Below are positions 36,489 through 45,173 of a stretch of 64,000 nt of DNA, piece by piece. Origin of the DNA: Sphingomonas sp. Root710 (GTDB lineage Bacteria > Pseudomonadota > Alphaproteobacteria > Sphingomonadales > Sphingomonadaceae); the NCBI RefSeq assembly GCF_001429065.1, contig NZ_LMIB01000015.1:210905-274904 (forward strand), given 5' to 3'. Each line of letters opens with the position of its first letter. Position 1 is the stretch's first letter. Under the pieces are notes generated by a model that saw only the letters and a program-made list of their open reading frames with translations, was not told the DNA's origin and did not search any database. A program made the position numbers and the translations under genes.

Positions 36489-38243
36489 TTGACAGCCGCG
36501 CACAGGCGGCTATGGGGCCCAACCGGCATGAAGCGCATGCCTGGTTGGGAGCCGCCGGCGTTTTATGGGGCGGCGAATTGGATGACCGTTATCATCGATC
36601 CGATCACCAGCAGTAAAGCTCGCAACAGGCCGCGTGGCTGGACGCTGCTGCTGGGCGCGGCGACGGCGCTGGTCGCGACGGCGCCGGCTTCGGCCGAGAC
36701 GCTGATGGATGCGGTGGCGTCTGCCTATGCCACCAATCCGACGCTGACCGAGCAGCGCTACCGGCAGAAGAGCGTCAACGAGACCTATGTCCAGACGCGT
36801 TCCCAATATGGACCGACTCTGTCGGTCAACGCCACGGCGCAATATCGATATACGAAGGAACGCATCAGTCCTACGCGAGTGATCGAAAACAATGACAGGA
36901 CTGGCGATGCGACACTCAACCTGCGACAGCAGGTCTACAGCGGCGGCCGCGTTCGCGGCGCGTTGGAAGAGGCCCGCGCCAATGTACATGCCAGCGAGGA
37001 ACAGCTCCGGCGCGTCGAGGGCGAGGTCATCCAGAATGTGATAGCCGCCTATGCGGCAGTGTTGCGGGACCAGCGTCGCCTGATCGTAACGCGCGAGAAT
37101 GTCGCGGTGCTGCGCGAGCAGCTGGATGAACGGCGCACCCGCCGCAAGGTGCGCGACGTCACCATCACCGATGTCGCGCAGGCGGATGCCCGCCTTGCCT
37201 CAGGCGAGGTCCAGATCGCAAATGCACAGGCGCAGCTTGCGGTCAGCCGCGGCGACTATCTCCGCATCGTCGGCCATGAGCCAGGCGAACTCCAGCCGCT
37301 GCCCGAGCTGCCTGGCCTGCCCGAGACGATCGACGAAGCCTTCACCGTGGCCGATGCGGAAAATGCGAGTTTACAGGCGGCACGGCACAGCGAAGTGGCC
37401 TCGCGCGCCAATATCGCCGAACAGCGCGGCGCGCAGCGGCCCAGCGTGACTATCTCGGCCCAGGCTGGCAAGTCGGGCGATCTGCGCGATCCGAGCTTCC
37501 GCGACTACAACACCGACGTCACCGCGCAAGTCACGCTGACTCAGCCGCTGTGGCAGGGCGGCGCGATCCGATCTCGCATCCGCCAGGCCCAGGACCAGAA
37601 CAACGCCGCGCAGGCGGTGGTCGACAGTGAACGCCGCCAGGCCTTGCAGGATGTCGTCCTCGCCTGGAACCAGCTCGCATCCGCACGGGTGGGTCTCGTG
37701 TCGGGCACGCGTCAGGTGGAAGCGACCCAGATCGCCTTCGCGGGCATGCAGCGCGAGGAGAGCTACGGGCTGCGTAGCCCGACCGAGGTGCTCAATGCCG
37801 AGCAGGAACTGGCGAGCGCGCAGCTCAATCTGCTGTCGAGCCGCTACACCGAATATGTCGCGCGCAGCGCGCTGCTGCTGGCGATGGGACGCCTCGACGC
37901 GCGCACGGTCAATTCGGCGATTCCGGCCAAGGACCCCGAGGCCGAGTTCAAGAAGGTCCGCTGGCGCGGACTGTTTCCGACCGATCCGGCGATGATGCTG
38001 CTCGATCATGTCGGTTCGGCGCCGATCGTCGGCAAGCGCAAGCCCGATCTCCGCCGCGCCGATCAGCCGAAACCGACCGGTTCGCCTGCGATGCCGGCCA
38101 CGCCCGACAAGCGCTTCACCAGCGCGCCGCTGGTCCCGATCAAGGAAAGTCCGCTGCGCGAAGCCGGCAAGCTTCCGCCATCGTTGCAATATTATGAGAC
38201 CGCGCCCGGCGACGAGAAAGCGCCCCAAAAGGCGCCCCAGTGA
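36489..38243 (+). CDS. TolC-family outer-membrane channel of type I secretion
   Basis: Outer-membrane efflux protein with two TolC repeats. The mature start ETLMDAVASAYATNPTL and the segment LNLRQQVYSGGRVRGALEEA are typical of TIGR01844-type proteins. The second half repeats this with VTLTQPLWQGGAIRSRI. The C-terminal 90 residues are a Lys/Pro-rich tail not needed for the barrel. AAGGAGAGGA sits before TTG 36489, which favours that start, but it gives a 68-residue leader. ATG 36582 (MTVIIDPITSSK) would give a normal signal peptide of about 38 residues. It is first in the operon with the ABC ATPase and the HlyD adaptor. Confidence 0.92.
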   Translation: MTAAHRRLWGPTGMKRMPGWEPPAFYGAANWMTVIIDPITSSKARNRPRGWTLLLGAATALVATAPASAETLMDAVASAYATNPTLTEQRYRQKSVNETYVQTRSQYGPTLSVNATAQYRYTKERISPTRVIENNDRTGDATLNLRQQVYSGGRVRGALEEARANVHASEEQLRRVEGEVIQNVIAAYAAVLRDQRRLIVTRENVAVLREQLDERRTRRKVRDVTITDVAQADARLASGEVQIANAQAQLAVSRGDYLRIVGHEPGELQPLPELPGLPETIDEAFTVADAENASLQAARHSEVASRANIAEQRGAQRPSVTISAQAGKSGDLRDPSFRDYNTDVTAQVTLTQPLWQGGAIRSRIRQAQDQNNAAQAVVDSERRQALQDVVLAWNQLASARVGLVSGTRQVEATQIAFAGMQREESYGLRSPTEVLNAEQELASAQLNLLSSRYTEYVARSALLLAMGRLDARTVNSAIPAKDPEAEFKKVRWRGLFPTDPAMMLLDHVGSAPIVGKRKPDLRRADQPKPTGSPAMPATPDKRFTSAPLVPIKESPLREAGKLPPSLQYYETAPGDEKAPQKAPQ

Positions 38244-38334
38244 AAAGCTTTCGCCGCCCGTCAGCCACCATGATAAGAGGCGCCCGCCCATTAGCCCGCC
38301 GGCGGCCACCATATTCAGGATCCGAACTTTCCCG

Positions 38335-40056
38335 ATGAAAACCGCCTCCTCCCAGAAAGAAACGGCGCCGCTGGCCGAAGCGCTCGCGCTCGGCAAGCAG
38401 TCCTTTCTCTTCGTCGGCCTGTTCAGCCTGGCAAGCAATCTATTGTATCTGGCCCTGCCGATCTACACGAACCAGATCTACAGCCGCGTTCTGACCAGCC
38501 ATAGCGGTTCGACGCTCATCGTGTTGACCGTCGGCGCAGCATTGGTGTTCCTGGTGTCGGGCATCCTGGACAATTTCCGCGGCCAGGTGCTGATCAACTA
38601 TGGCATCGCCTTCGATCGCAAGCTGGCCAGCGGGACCTTTGCGGCGCTGTTCGACCTCGTAGTGCGACGCAAGGGCGGATCACAGGCTCAAGCCCTACGC
38701 GATCTCGACACGGTCAGGTCGCTGATATCCGGCCAGGGCGTCGCGGTTCTGCTCGACCTCCCCTGGATTCCGGTGTTCATGGGCATATTGTTCGTGATTG
38801 ATCCGTGGATCGGTGCGCTGACCTTTGTCGGCGGGGCGATATTGCTGCTGCTCGCTTTTCTGCAGGACCGCGCCACCCATGACGCCCTGAAGCAGCAGAG
38901 CCAGGCGGCAATAAAGAGCTATTCTTTCACCGACCAGGCGTTACGGAACGCGGAGATCGTCCGGGCACTGGGCATGCTGCCTACGCTGGGCGCGGCGTGG
39001 GCGCATTATCGGCAGGTTTCGCTGCAGATGGGCGTGGTCGCGGGACAGCGGTCGAGCTTCTACAGCACATCCATCCGCTTCGTCCGCATGATGATCCAGA
39101 TCGGCATCATCGCGCTCGGCGCATGGCTGATCATCATCGGCAACATCGCCTCGGGGCTGCTGTTCGCGAATATGATCCTCTCGTCGCGCGCGCTGGCGCC
39201 AATCGACCGCATCATGGGCTCTTGGAAAAGCCTGCTCGACGGGCTTCAGGCCTATCGGCGCCTCGAGGAGGTTCTTGACAGCTATGAGCCCCCGGTCCCC
39301 GCGACCCAGCTGCCGACCCCCACCGGCAATATCGGCTTCGAGAATGTCAGCTTCGCGCCCGCCGGCGCGCCCAACCTTGTGTTGGTCAACCTTCGCTTCC
39401 AAATCCTGCCGGGCGAGATGGTCGGCATCATCGGGCCGTCCGGCGCCGGCAAGTCGACGATGCTGCGCCTGATGTGCGGCATCTGGAAGCCGAACAGCGG
39501 CACCGTCCGCCTCGATGGCGCCGACGTCTACAGCTGGGACCGCGCCGACTTCGGGCGCCATGTTGCCTATCAGCCGCAGGATACTGAATTGTTCGCGGGC
39601 ACCGTGCGCGCAAATATCTGCCGTTTTTCGACCTCAGCCGACGATGCCGACATCGTGGCTGCAGCAAAGGCGGCGGGGGCGCATGAGTTGATCCTGCGCT
39701 TGCCGCACGGCTATGAAACGCAGCTCGGCGAAGCCGGTACCACTTTGTCGGCGGGCCAGCGGCAGCGCGTCGGACTGGCACGCACCCTCTATGGCAACCC
39801 CAAGGTGATCGTCCTCGACGAACCCAATGCCAATCTTGACGCGGACGGTGAGGCCGCGCTCCTCAAGGCGCTGGAAGGCGCCAAGGCGCGCGGCGCGACA
39901 ATAGTCATGGTTTCGCACAAGCCGAGCATGTTCGCCATCGCGGATAAGCTGATGGTGCTGCGCAGCGGCCAGATCAACAGCTATGGCCCGCGCGAAGAAG
40001 TGCTTCGGGCGTTGCAGGGGAGCCAGCGCCCCGCCCTTGCGGAGGCTCAGTCGTGA
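38335..40056 (+). CDS. Type I secretion ABC transporter (PrtD/PrsD-like permease-ATPase)
   Basis: A 573-residue fused permease-ATPase, the standard PrtD length. Six hydrophobic segments precede a nucleotide-binding domain with Walker A GPSGAGKST (about 366-374), the signature LSAGQRQRVGLAR (about 470-482) and Walker B VIVLDEPNANLD (about 489-500). No N-terminal peptidase-like domain was seen, as expected for PrtD types that export RTX proteins. The ATG at 38335 fixes the family N-terminus (LGKQSFLFVGLFSLASNLLY); the frame is open further upstream over the tolC end but is not coding there. It overlaps the adaptor gene by 4 bp. Confidence 0.95.
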   Translation: MKTASSQKETAPLAEALALGKQSFLFVGLFSLASNLLYLALPIYTNQIYSRVLTSHSGSTLIVLTVGAALVFLVSGILDNFRGQVLINYGIAFDRKLASGTFAALFDLVVRRKGGSQAQALRDLDTVRSLISGQGVAVLLDLPWIPVFMGILFVIDPWIGALTFVGGAILLLLAFLQDRATHDALKQQSQAAIKSYSFTDQALRNAEIVRALGMLPTLGAAWAHYRQVSLQMGVVAGQRSSFYSTSIRFVRMMIQIGIIALGAWLIIIGNIASGLLFANMILSSRALAPIDRIMGSWKSLLDGLQAYRRLEEVLDSYEPPVPATQLPTPTGNIGFENVSFAPAGAPNLVLVNLRFQILPGEMVGIIGPSGAGKSTMLRLMCGIWKPNSGTVRLDGADVYSWDRADFGRHVAYQPQDTELFAGTVRANICRFSTSADDADIVAAAKAAGAHELILRLPHGYETQLGEAGTTLSAGQRQRVGLARTLYGNPKVIVLDEPNANLDADGEAALLKALEGAKARGATIVMVSHKPSMFAIADKLMVLRSGQINSYGPREEVLRALQGSQRPALAEAQS

Positions 40057-41456
40057 AACTGCTCCATGATTTTCGCCGCTTGATCACACGCTCCGAACCC
40101 GAGATCGATCCGGATAGCGACGAGGCCGCCGTCGCCTATATCGCTCCGCAGGCCGATGATGAGGCGGCACTGCGTCGCTCTGTGCGTCGGCCGATCATCG
40201 GCGGATTGGTGATCGTAGGCCTGCTGGTCGTGACCCTGCTGCTATGGGCGCTGCTGTCGATCTCGGGCGCCGTGCTGGCGCAAGGCATCGTCCGCGTCGA
40301 GAACAACAGCAAGGACATCCGCCGGCTGGAAGGCGGCATCGTGCGTCAGATCCTGGTCCGCGAGGGCCAGCGCGTGACCAAGGGCCAGCTACTGATCCGC
40401 TTCGACGATACCCAGAGCAAGGCCGTGGTCGACGTCTATCAGAACAATGTCGACAGCGCCCGGGCGAATATCGCGCGCTTCCAGGCCGAGGCCGCCAACG
40501 CCTCGGACGTTCAGTTTCCCTATGAGCTCACCAGCCGCTCGGCCGATCCGCGCGTCGCCGCGCTGATGGAGGCGCAGCGATCGCTGTTTCATACTCGGAT
40601 GCTGCTCTACCGGAGCCAGGCGCAGGTGCTCCAGTCGCAGGCTCAGCAGCTTTCGACCCAGCTTTCGGGCCTGCGCATCCAGGCGCAATCGATCGACGAC
40701 CAGACCGATCTGGTCCAGCAGGAATTGCGCGACGTCCGCGAGCTGAGCCGGCAGGGTTACGCACCTGAGAGCCGACGGCTGGCGCTGGAACGCAACGCGG
40801 TCAGCATCCGTGGCCAGCGCGGCTCGATGACCGCTGAAATGGCCCGTGCCCGCCAGTCGATCGGCGAAATCCGGCTGCAGATCGCGCAGCTGGAGAATAA
40901 GCATCAGACCGAAGTCGCCGATGGCATCCGCCAGGCGCAAGACCAGCTTTCGGAGAATGAGCCGAAGTTGCGCTCTACTCTGTTGCAGGTCACCCAGACC
41001 GAACTGCGCGCTCCCGTCACCGGCTATGTCTTCGGCCTGACTCAATTCACCGAAGGCGGCGTCGCGACCCAGGGCCAGCTCCTGATGCAGATCGTCCCCG
41101 CGAATGCCAAGATGATCGTCGCGGCCGAAATAGCGCCGAAGGACATAGCGGACGTGAAGGTGGGGATGCCGGCCCGCGTCACCCTGACCGCGTACAGCAC
41201 CCGCACGACGCCGCCAGTCGAGGGACATGTCATCCTCGTGTCCGCGGATGCAAAGGTAAATGAGAAGACCGGAGGCTCTTACTTCCTGGCCGAGGTTTCG
41301 ATCACACCGGAAGAGCTCGCCAAGGCTGGTCCAGACGTGAAGCTCACACCCGGCATGCAAGCCAGCGTCGCCATCGTGACGGGGTCACGGTCGATCATGG
41401 CTTATCTCGTGCAGCCCTTCACCAACGCTATCCATGACTCCATGCGCGAGAAATGA
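40053..41456 (+). CDS. HlyD-family periplasmic adaptor of type I secretion (PrtE/PrsE-like)
   Basis: Membrane-fusion protein of 467 residues. One N-terminal transmembrane helix (about 47-70) is followed by a biotinyl-lipoyl-like half (RRLEGGIVRQILVREGQRV). A long coiled-coil follows (about 135-300), then the second lipoyl half and the family signature ELRAPVTGYVFGL and PGMQASVAIVTGSRS. GTG start at 40053 overlaps the ATPase stop (GTGA). Its stop overlaps the start of a sulfotransferase gene (ATGA), an unusual addition to a type I secretion operon. Confidence 0.95.
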   Translation: MKLLHDFRRLITRSEPEIDPDSDEAAVAYIAPQADDEAALRRSVRRPIIGGLVIVGLLVVTLLLWALLSISGAVLAQGIVRVENNSKDIRRLEGGIVRQILVREGQRVTKGQLLIRFDDTQSKAVVDVYQNNVDSARANIARFQAEAANASDVQFPYELTSRSADPRVAALMEAQRSLFHTRMLLYRSQAQVLQSQAQQLSTQLSGLRIQAQSIDDQTDLVQQELRDVRELSRQGYAPESRRLALERNAVSIRGQRGSMTAEMARARQSIGEIRLQIAQLENKHQTEVADGIRQAQDQLSENEPKLRSTLLQVTQTELRAPVTGYVFGLTQFTEGGVATQGQLLMQIVPANAKMIVAAEIAPKDIADVKVGMPARVTLTAYSTRTTPPVEGHVILVSADAKVNEKTGGSYFLAEVSITPEELAKAGPDVKLTPGMQASVAIVTGSRSIMAYLVQPFTNAIHDSMREK

Positions 41457-42253
41457 ACGGGGGGCGCAAAGTCGAATTTCTCGTCGCGGGGGTCCAGAAG
41501 GGTGGCACCACCGCATTGTTCGAATATCTGCGTGATCTGCCGGGCCTGCAGCTCCCGGACGTGAAGGAGGCGCATTTCTTCGACGACGAGGAGCGCGTCG
41601 ATTGGGACCGGCCCGATTACGCGCCCTATCACGGCCTGTTCGTCGATGACGGCAGGATATGGGGGGAAGCCACACCAATCTACAGTTACTGGCCGAACGC
41701 TGTCGAGCGGATCGCGGCCTATAACCCGGCGATGAAGATCATCCTCGTGTTCCGCGATCCCATCGAGCGCGCCTGGTCGCACTGGAAGATGGAATATGCG
41801 AAGGGTAAGGAGAAACAGCCCTTTCAATGGTGCATCCGCGAAGGCCGGGAAAGGCTCCACTCCGGCGATCCATCCGCACCCGGACATCATCGCGTGTTCA
41901 GCTATGTCGAGCGGGGATTTTACGGTGCGCAGGTGAAGCGCCTGCTTTCGGCGTTTCCGCGCGAGCAATGCCTGTTCCTGCGATCCGAGGATCTTCGCGA
42001 CGAACCCGGCGCTGCACTGCGACGAGTTGCCTCCCTTTTGGAGCAAACGCCGCCTGATTCCATCGCGCCGCGGCTCGTTCATGCCGCGCGGGAGCAATAC
42101 TATCCGTCGCAGCTGCTCCCTGCGGACATTCGCCTACTTACCCAAATCTATACCGCTGATTTAACTCATTTTTCCCAGCTGACCGGCATAGACTTGGAAG
42201 ACTGGAGAGGCAGTTGGACGAAATCAGCAGCATCGGCAAATGCCGTAAAGTAG
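41453..42253 (+). CDS. Sulfotransferase domain protein coupled to type I secretion genes
   Basis: A 266-residue PAPS-dependent sulfotransferase. The 5'-phosphosulfate loop is FLVAGVQKGGTTALFEYL. The 3'-phosphate site is IILVFRDPIERAWSHWKMEY, with the conserved Arg and Ser. YVERGFYGAQVKRLLSAFP and SEDLRDEPGAAL fit the family. The ATG overlaps the HlyD stop by 4 bp, so it is translated with the secretion machinery. Its acceptor is unknown: it may be the local polysaccharide or a glycan on the secreted RTX protein. The base composition drifts toward A and T near its 3' end. Confidence 0.88.
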   Translation: MNGGRKVEFLVAGVQKGGTTALFEYLRDLPGLQLPDVKEAHFFDDEERVDWDRPDYAPYHGLFVDDGRIWGEATPIYSYWPNAVERIAAYNPAMKIILVFRDPIERAWSHWKMEYAKGKEKQPFQWCIREGRERLHSGDPSAPGHHRVFSYVERGFYGAQVKRLLSAFPREQCLFLRSEDLRDEPGAALRRVASLLEQTPPDSIAPRLVHAAREQYYPSQLLPADIRLLTQIYTADLTHFSQLTGIDLEDWRGSWTKSAASANAVK

Positions 42254-42623
42254 ATATGTTTCCGCTACTTTAGCTATAGTGACCGCTTAGGGGCGCTTTG
42301 TTCTTGGATATCGCCACCATGAAGCGCCGGAATGACCTAAAATCATTGGATGGCGGCGGCTTTCCATCGATTTTTGCCGAAAAGGGCATGTTGATATTAA
42401 ATTGGCGAGTACCCCGCAGCTTTATAAATCGCACATCGCCAATGCTGCGGTGCGCTTTTTGCCTGTTGCGTGGTTGAGAAAGCTTGGCTAAGCAACGAAC
42501 TGGGCTTGCTCGTCGAACCATGCCACGGGGGATCGGTTCGCGGGCGGCAAGGGGCGCTTCCCGCTCGTGTAAACGGGAGGTGGCACGCTGCTTGCCCGGG
42601 TTAGGTTCAACTGGAGGTTTCTA
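42254..42623 (+). other. 370-bp non-coding leader before the RTX gene
   Basis: No gene is supported here. The stretch is more AT-rich in its first half than the surroundings (for example around 42390-42430) and should contain the promoter of the RTX gene, though I cannot fix the -35 and -10. A weak stem (CTTCCCG with CGGGAGG, near 42560-42585) lies in the probable 5' UTR. GGAGG at 42612-42616 is the RTX gene's ribosome-binding site. A short minus-strand open frame here has no recognisable features. Confidence 0.5.
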
Positions 42624-43856
42624 ATGGCTACTTATATTTTCGAAGAGATGACGAGCGAGGATGCGGAAAACTTCGCCCCCGGCGACATTCTGCGCTTCTC
42701 GTCCGCCGCGGCTACTCCGGCGAATGTTTCGGTTTCGAGCACGGGCCTCGACATCACTTTTGTGACCTCGGGCGGCAAGACTCTGGCGTTCACGGGCGCT
42801 GACCTCGCTGGCGCGGGCAGCATCGATTTCGTCAGCTCGTTCATCGCTGGCACCGATTCCACGATCGTCCTCGGCGACGGCACCGACAACGACTTCGCGT
42901 TCACCACGAACGCCGATGGCAATTATGCTTATGGCTTCGCTGGCGATGACTCGATCCAGGGCGGTTCGGGCGCTGACAACATCTTCGGCGGTACCGGCGA
43001 CGATTCGCTGGTTGGCAATGATGGCCACGACAACCTGTTCGGTGGTGCCGGTGACGACACGCTCGAGGGTGGCGACGGCAATGATCACCTTTACGGCTTC
43101 GGCTTGACCGGCGATCCCAGCACCGACACCGACGACGAAATCAACGGTGGCAGCGGCAATGACTACATTCAGGGCAACGCTGGCGAAGACCAGCTCTATG
43201 GTGACGATGGTTCGGACCGTATCAACGGCGGTGGCGACAACGACTACATCCAGGGCGGCAGCGAGAACGACACCGTCAACGGCAACAAGGGCGAAGACAC
43301 CATCTACGGCGAGAACGGCAACGACTCGCTCCGTGGCGGTGCCGACAATGACCTCGTTGGCGGCGACGCCGGCAATGACGTCATCCTGGGCGACCTCGGC
43401 GACGACACCATCGATGGCGGCGACGGCATTGACATTCTGACCGGCGGCGCTGGCGCAGACGTGTTCGTTTTCGATACGCTCGACGCTCCGATCGCAAGCA
43501 CCGATGAAGAATCGGACGTCTTCGGCCTGGTCGATACGGTTACCGACTTCACTGTCGGCACCGACGTGCTGGATATCACCCTCACCGGTCTGAACGCGGC
43601 GAGCGATATCGTTCTCCAGGGCGACGGCGTAACCTTCAGCACTGCCGCGGCAGCGCAGACCTATGCTAGCTCGCTCCTTGTGAACCATGCGACTGGCGCG
43701 ATCGCGGCCATGCAGGTTGGTGCCGACACCTACCTGTTCTATGACAGCGACGGTGAATATACGGTCGACACCACGATTGACTCGGCTATCAAGCTCACTG
43801 GCGTCACCGCTGCTGACCTGACGACCGACGATTTCGGTATCGTCGTTGCACCGTAA
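42624..43856 (+). CDS. Secreted RTX calcium-binding protein, likely type I secretion cargo
   Basis: A 410-residue acidic, cysteine-free protein. About 18 RTX nonapeptides of the GGxGxDxxx type fill residues 104-282 (for example GGAGDDTLE, GGDGNDHLY, GGDGIDILT), broken by one insert at about 159-173. The first 100 residues form a Ser/Thr/Ala-rich beta domain without a Sec signal peptide. The C-terminal 120 residues hold the likely uncleaved secretion signal, ending DFGIVVAP. GGAGG lies six bases before the ATG, codon choice shifts to GGT, GCT and CGT compared with neighbours, and a perfect terminator follows, all signs of high expression. It sits behind a complete TolC-PrtD-HlyD set, so it should be the exported substrate and bind calcium at the cell surface. 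Confidence 0.92.
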   Translation: MATYIFEEMTSEDAENFAPGDILRFSSAAATPANVSVSSTGLDITFVTSGGKTLAFTGADLAGAGSIDFVSSFIAGTDSTIVLGDGTDNDFAFTTNADGNYAYGFAGDDSIQGGSGADNIFGGTGDDSLVGNDGHDNLFGGAGDDTLEGGDGNDHLYGFGLTGDPSTDTDDEINGGSGNDYIQGNAGEDQLYGDDGSDRINGGGDNDYIQGGSENDTVNGNKGEDTIYGENGNDSLRGGADNDLVGGDAGNDVILGDLGDDTIDGGDGIDILTGGAGADVFVFDTLDAPIASTDEESDVFGLVDTVTDFTVGTDVLDITLTGLNAASDIVLQGDGVTFSTAAAAQTYASSLLVNHATGAIAAMQVGADTYLFYDSDGEYTVDTTIDSAIKLTGVTAADLTTDDFGIVVAP

Positions 43857-43878
43857 TCGATAGCATATCGATTTGGGG

Positions 43879-43905
43879 AAGGGCCGGCTTTGCCGGCCCT
43901 TTTTC
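43879..43905 (+). terminator. Rho-independent terminator of the RTX gene
   Basis: AAGGGCCGGC (43879-43888) pairs perfectly with GCCGGCCCTT (43892-43901) around a TTT loop, followed by TTTTTCTTT. It begins 22 bp after the RTX stop codon and is the clearest intrinsic terminator in the window. Confidence 0.93.
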
Positions 43906-43907
43906 TT

Positions 43908-44285
43908 TGTTCGGAAGCTGTTGTTCGATCTCGCCGAGCGCGCCGCGAGACTTCGGTAATCGACGCCTGCCAAACGAATTTAAAGCGATAATCCACCGCG
44001 ATCCTTTTGCCCCGGTATGAAACAAGAGCCTATCGTCACATGGATTGGCTAGCGATAGGCCTGAGGATGCGCTTACGAGAACGGATTCCGCAGCGCGGAC
44101 CGGTTATTCGTGCGACCAGTTTGGAGTTGTCGGCTGGCTTCAAAGCAGTTCCGCGGACGGACCTATTTTGCCCTGCACCTATGCAACGACAAATCAAGGC
44201 ATGGCGCGGCTTCGCGTGATCGAGATTGAGGCGTGAAACGTCGACGGCGGCGAACGGTGCGATCAAGTAACTATATTCAGAGTGG
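43908..44285. other. 378-bp gap between RTX terminator and sulfotransferase 3' end
   Basis: No gene is supported. The only structure seen is an inverted repeat, GCCTATCG (44028-44035) with CGATAGGC (44053-44060), 17 bases apart. It could help end transcripts arriving from the minus strand but has no T-run. Short open frames on both strands show no recognisable motif. Confidence 0.45.
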
Positions 44286-45173
44286 TCAGGCGCTTGCCCC
44301 TGACAAGCGATTATAACCGTATCTGCCCATGAGCTTGCCGCACTGCTGCTCGATAATCTCCAACGCGCGTTGGTCCAACCGGCCTTTCCAGTCTCCCGCG
44401 ACGCCCTTTCGGAAGAACGATGCAGGGTCCTCATCGCCCTGCTTGCGCCCGGACAGCTGTTCGAAGTCAGTTTCGCTGCGCACCTTGGCGATAACGGTTG
44501 GACCATGATCGACATCCAGAAAGGCGAACAACTCGGCCGCTACTCTGTCAAAATCGCTCAGCAGTCTTTCATAGCCTATCTGGTGAAGCATCTCCGCGTT
44601 GGCGGGGGCCAAGGCCACGAACGCCGCAACATTGCCATTATGCTGCGCCCAGGCAGCAGCGGCGTTACCGACCATTTCGTAATAAGTGTCGGAACCGGCC
44701 GTCAACGCGTCATCATAACCGGCACGCTTCGCATGATGAAGCCGCGACACGGCAACATCGCGGGGGTCGCGGACGATGTGGATGAAGCGGGCGGCCGGGA
44801 ACAGAATTTTCAGTTCCTTGAGCCCTTCGGTGTAGCGCGGCGTCTTGTCTCCTAGCCACAGGGTTCCCGCCGGCGGCTGCTGGCGCAGCATCAGCCTGAC
44901 GATCATCTCGCGCGCAATCTGGATGATTTCCGCTTCGGCGAGCGGCTGATAGGGGGCCCTGCCCTGGAAGACACGTTCGTCGACCTGCTTCAGCTTGGCA
45001 TTGTAGCCACGCAGCAGACGGACCATCGGATTGGCGATCTGCTCAATGAAATGCCCCTCGCCCGCACAGGCTATCTGGGAGTGGGCGTCGAGGATCTTCT
45101 GCAACCAGGTCGTTCCCGACTTGGGACTGCCGCAGACGAACAGCGGCCTGAAACGCGCCTGCGGCACCGTCAT
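44286..45173 (-). CDS. Sulfotransferase
   Basis: A 295-residue PAPS-dependent sulfotransferase. The 5'-phosphosulfate loop is FVCGSPKSGTTWLQKILDAH and the 3'-phosphate site is RFIHIVRDPRDVAVSRLHHA, with Arg and Ser in place. A C-terminal FFRKGVAGDWKGRL matches the GxxGxWK-type motif that binds PAPS. All classical motifs are present, so it should be active. Its start overlaps the GT4 stop by 4 bp; it is last in the hydrolase-ACP-GT4-sulfotransferase group. Confidence 0.93.
   Translation of the reverse strand: MTVPQARFRPLFVCGSPKSGTTWLQKILDAHSQIACAGEGHFIEQIANPMVRLLRGYNAKLKQVDERVFQGRAPYQPLAEAEIIQIAREMIVRLMLRQQPPAGTLWLGDKTPRYTEGLKELKILFPAARFIHIVRDPRDVAVSRLHHAKRAGYDDALTAGSDTYYEMVGNAAAAWAQHNGNVAAFVALAPANAEMLHQIGYERLLSDFDRVAAELFAFLDVDHGPTVIAKVRSETDFEQLSGRKQGDEDPASFFRKGVAGDWKGRLDQRALEIIEQQCGKLMGRYGYNRLSGASA

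Noticed and set aside
38335-40056. Possibility that this ABC ATPase is the missing KpsT
   Set aside because: It is a fused permease-ATPase with six membrane segments, next to TolC and HlyD genes and an RTX gene, so it is a type I secretion transporter. KpsT is a short, soluble ATPase.
42270-42521. 83-codon minus-strand frame in the leader of the RTX gene
   Set aside because: It has no RBS, no motif and unusual composition, and it lies in the expected promoter and 5' UTR.
42930-43470. Repeated DNA words that might suggest a CRISPR or tandem-repeat array
   Set aside because: The repetition comes from codons for the RTX nonapeptides. There are no constant repeats with unique spacers, and the frame is intact.
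44036-44515. 159-codon minus-strand frame near the sulfotransferase 3' end
   Set aside because: It overlaps the sulfotransferase on the same strand in another frame and has no features of its own.
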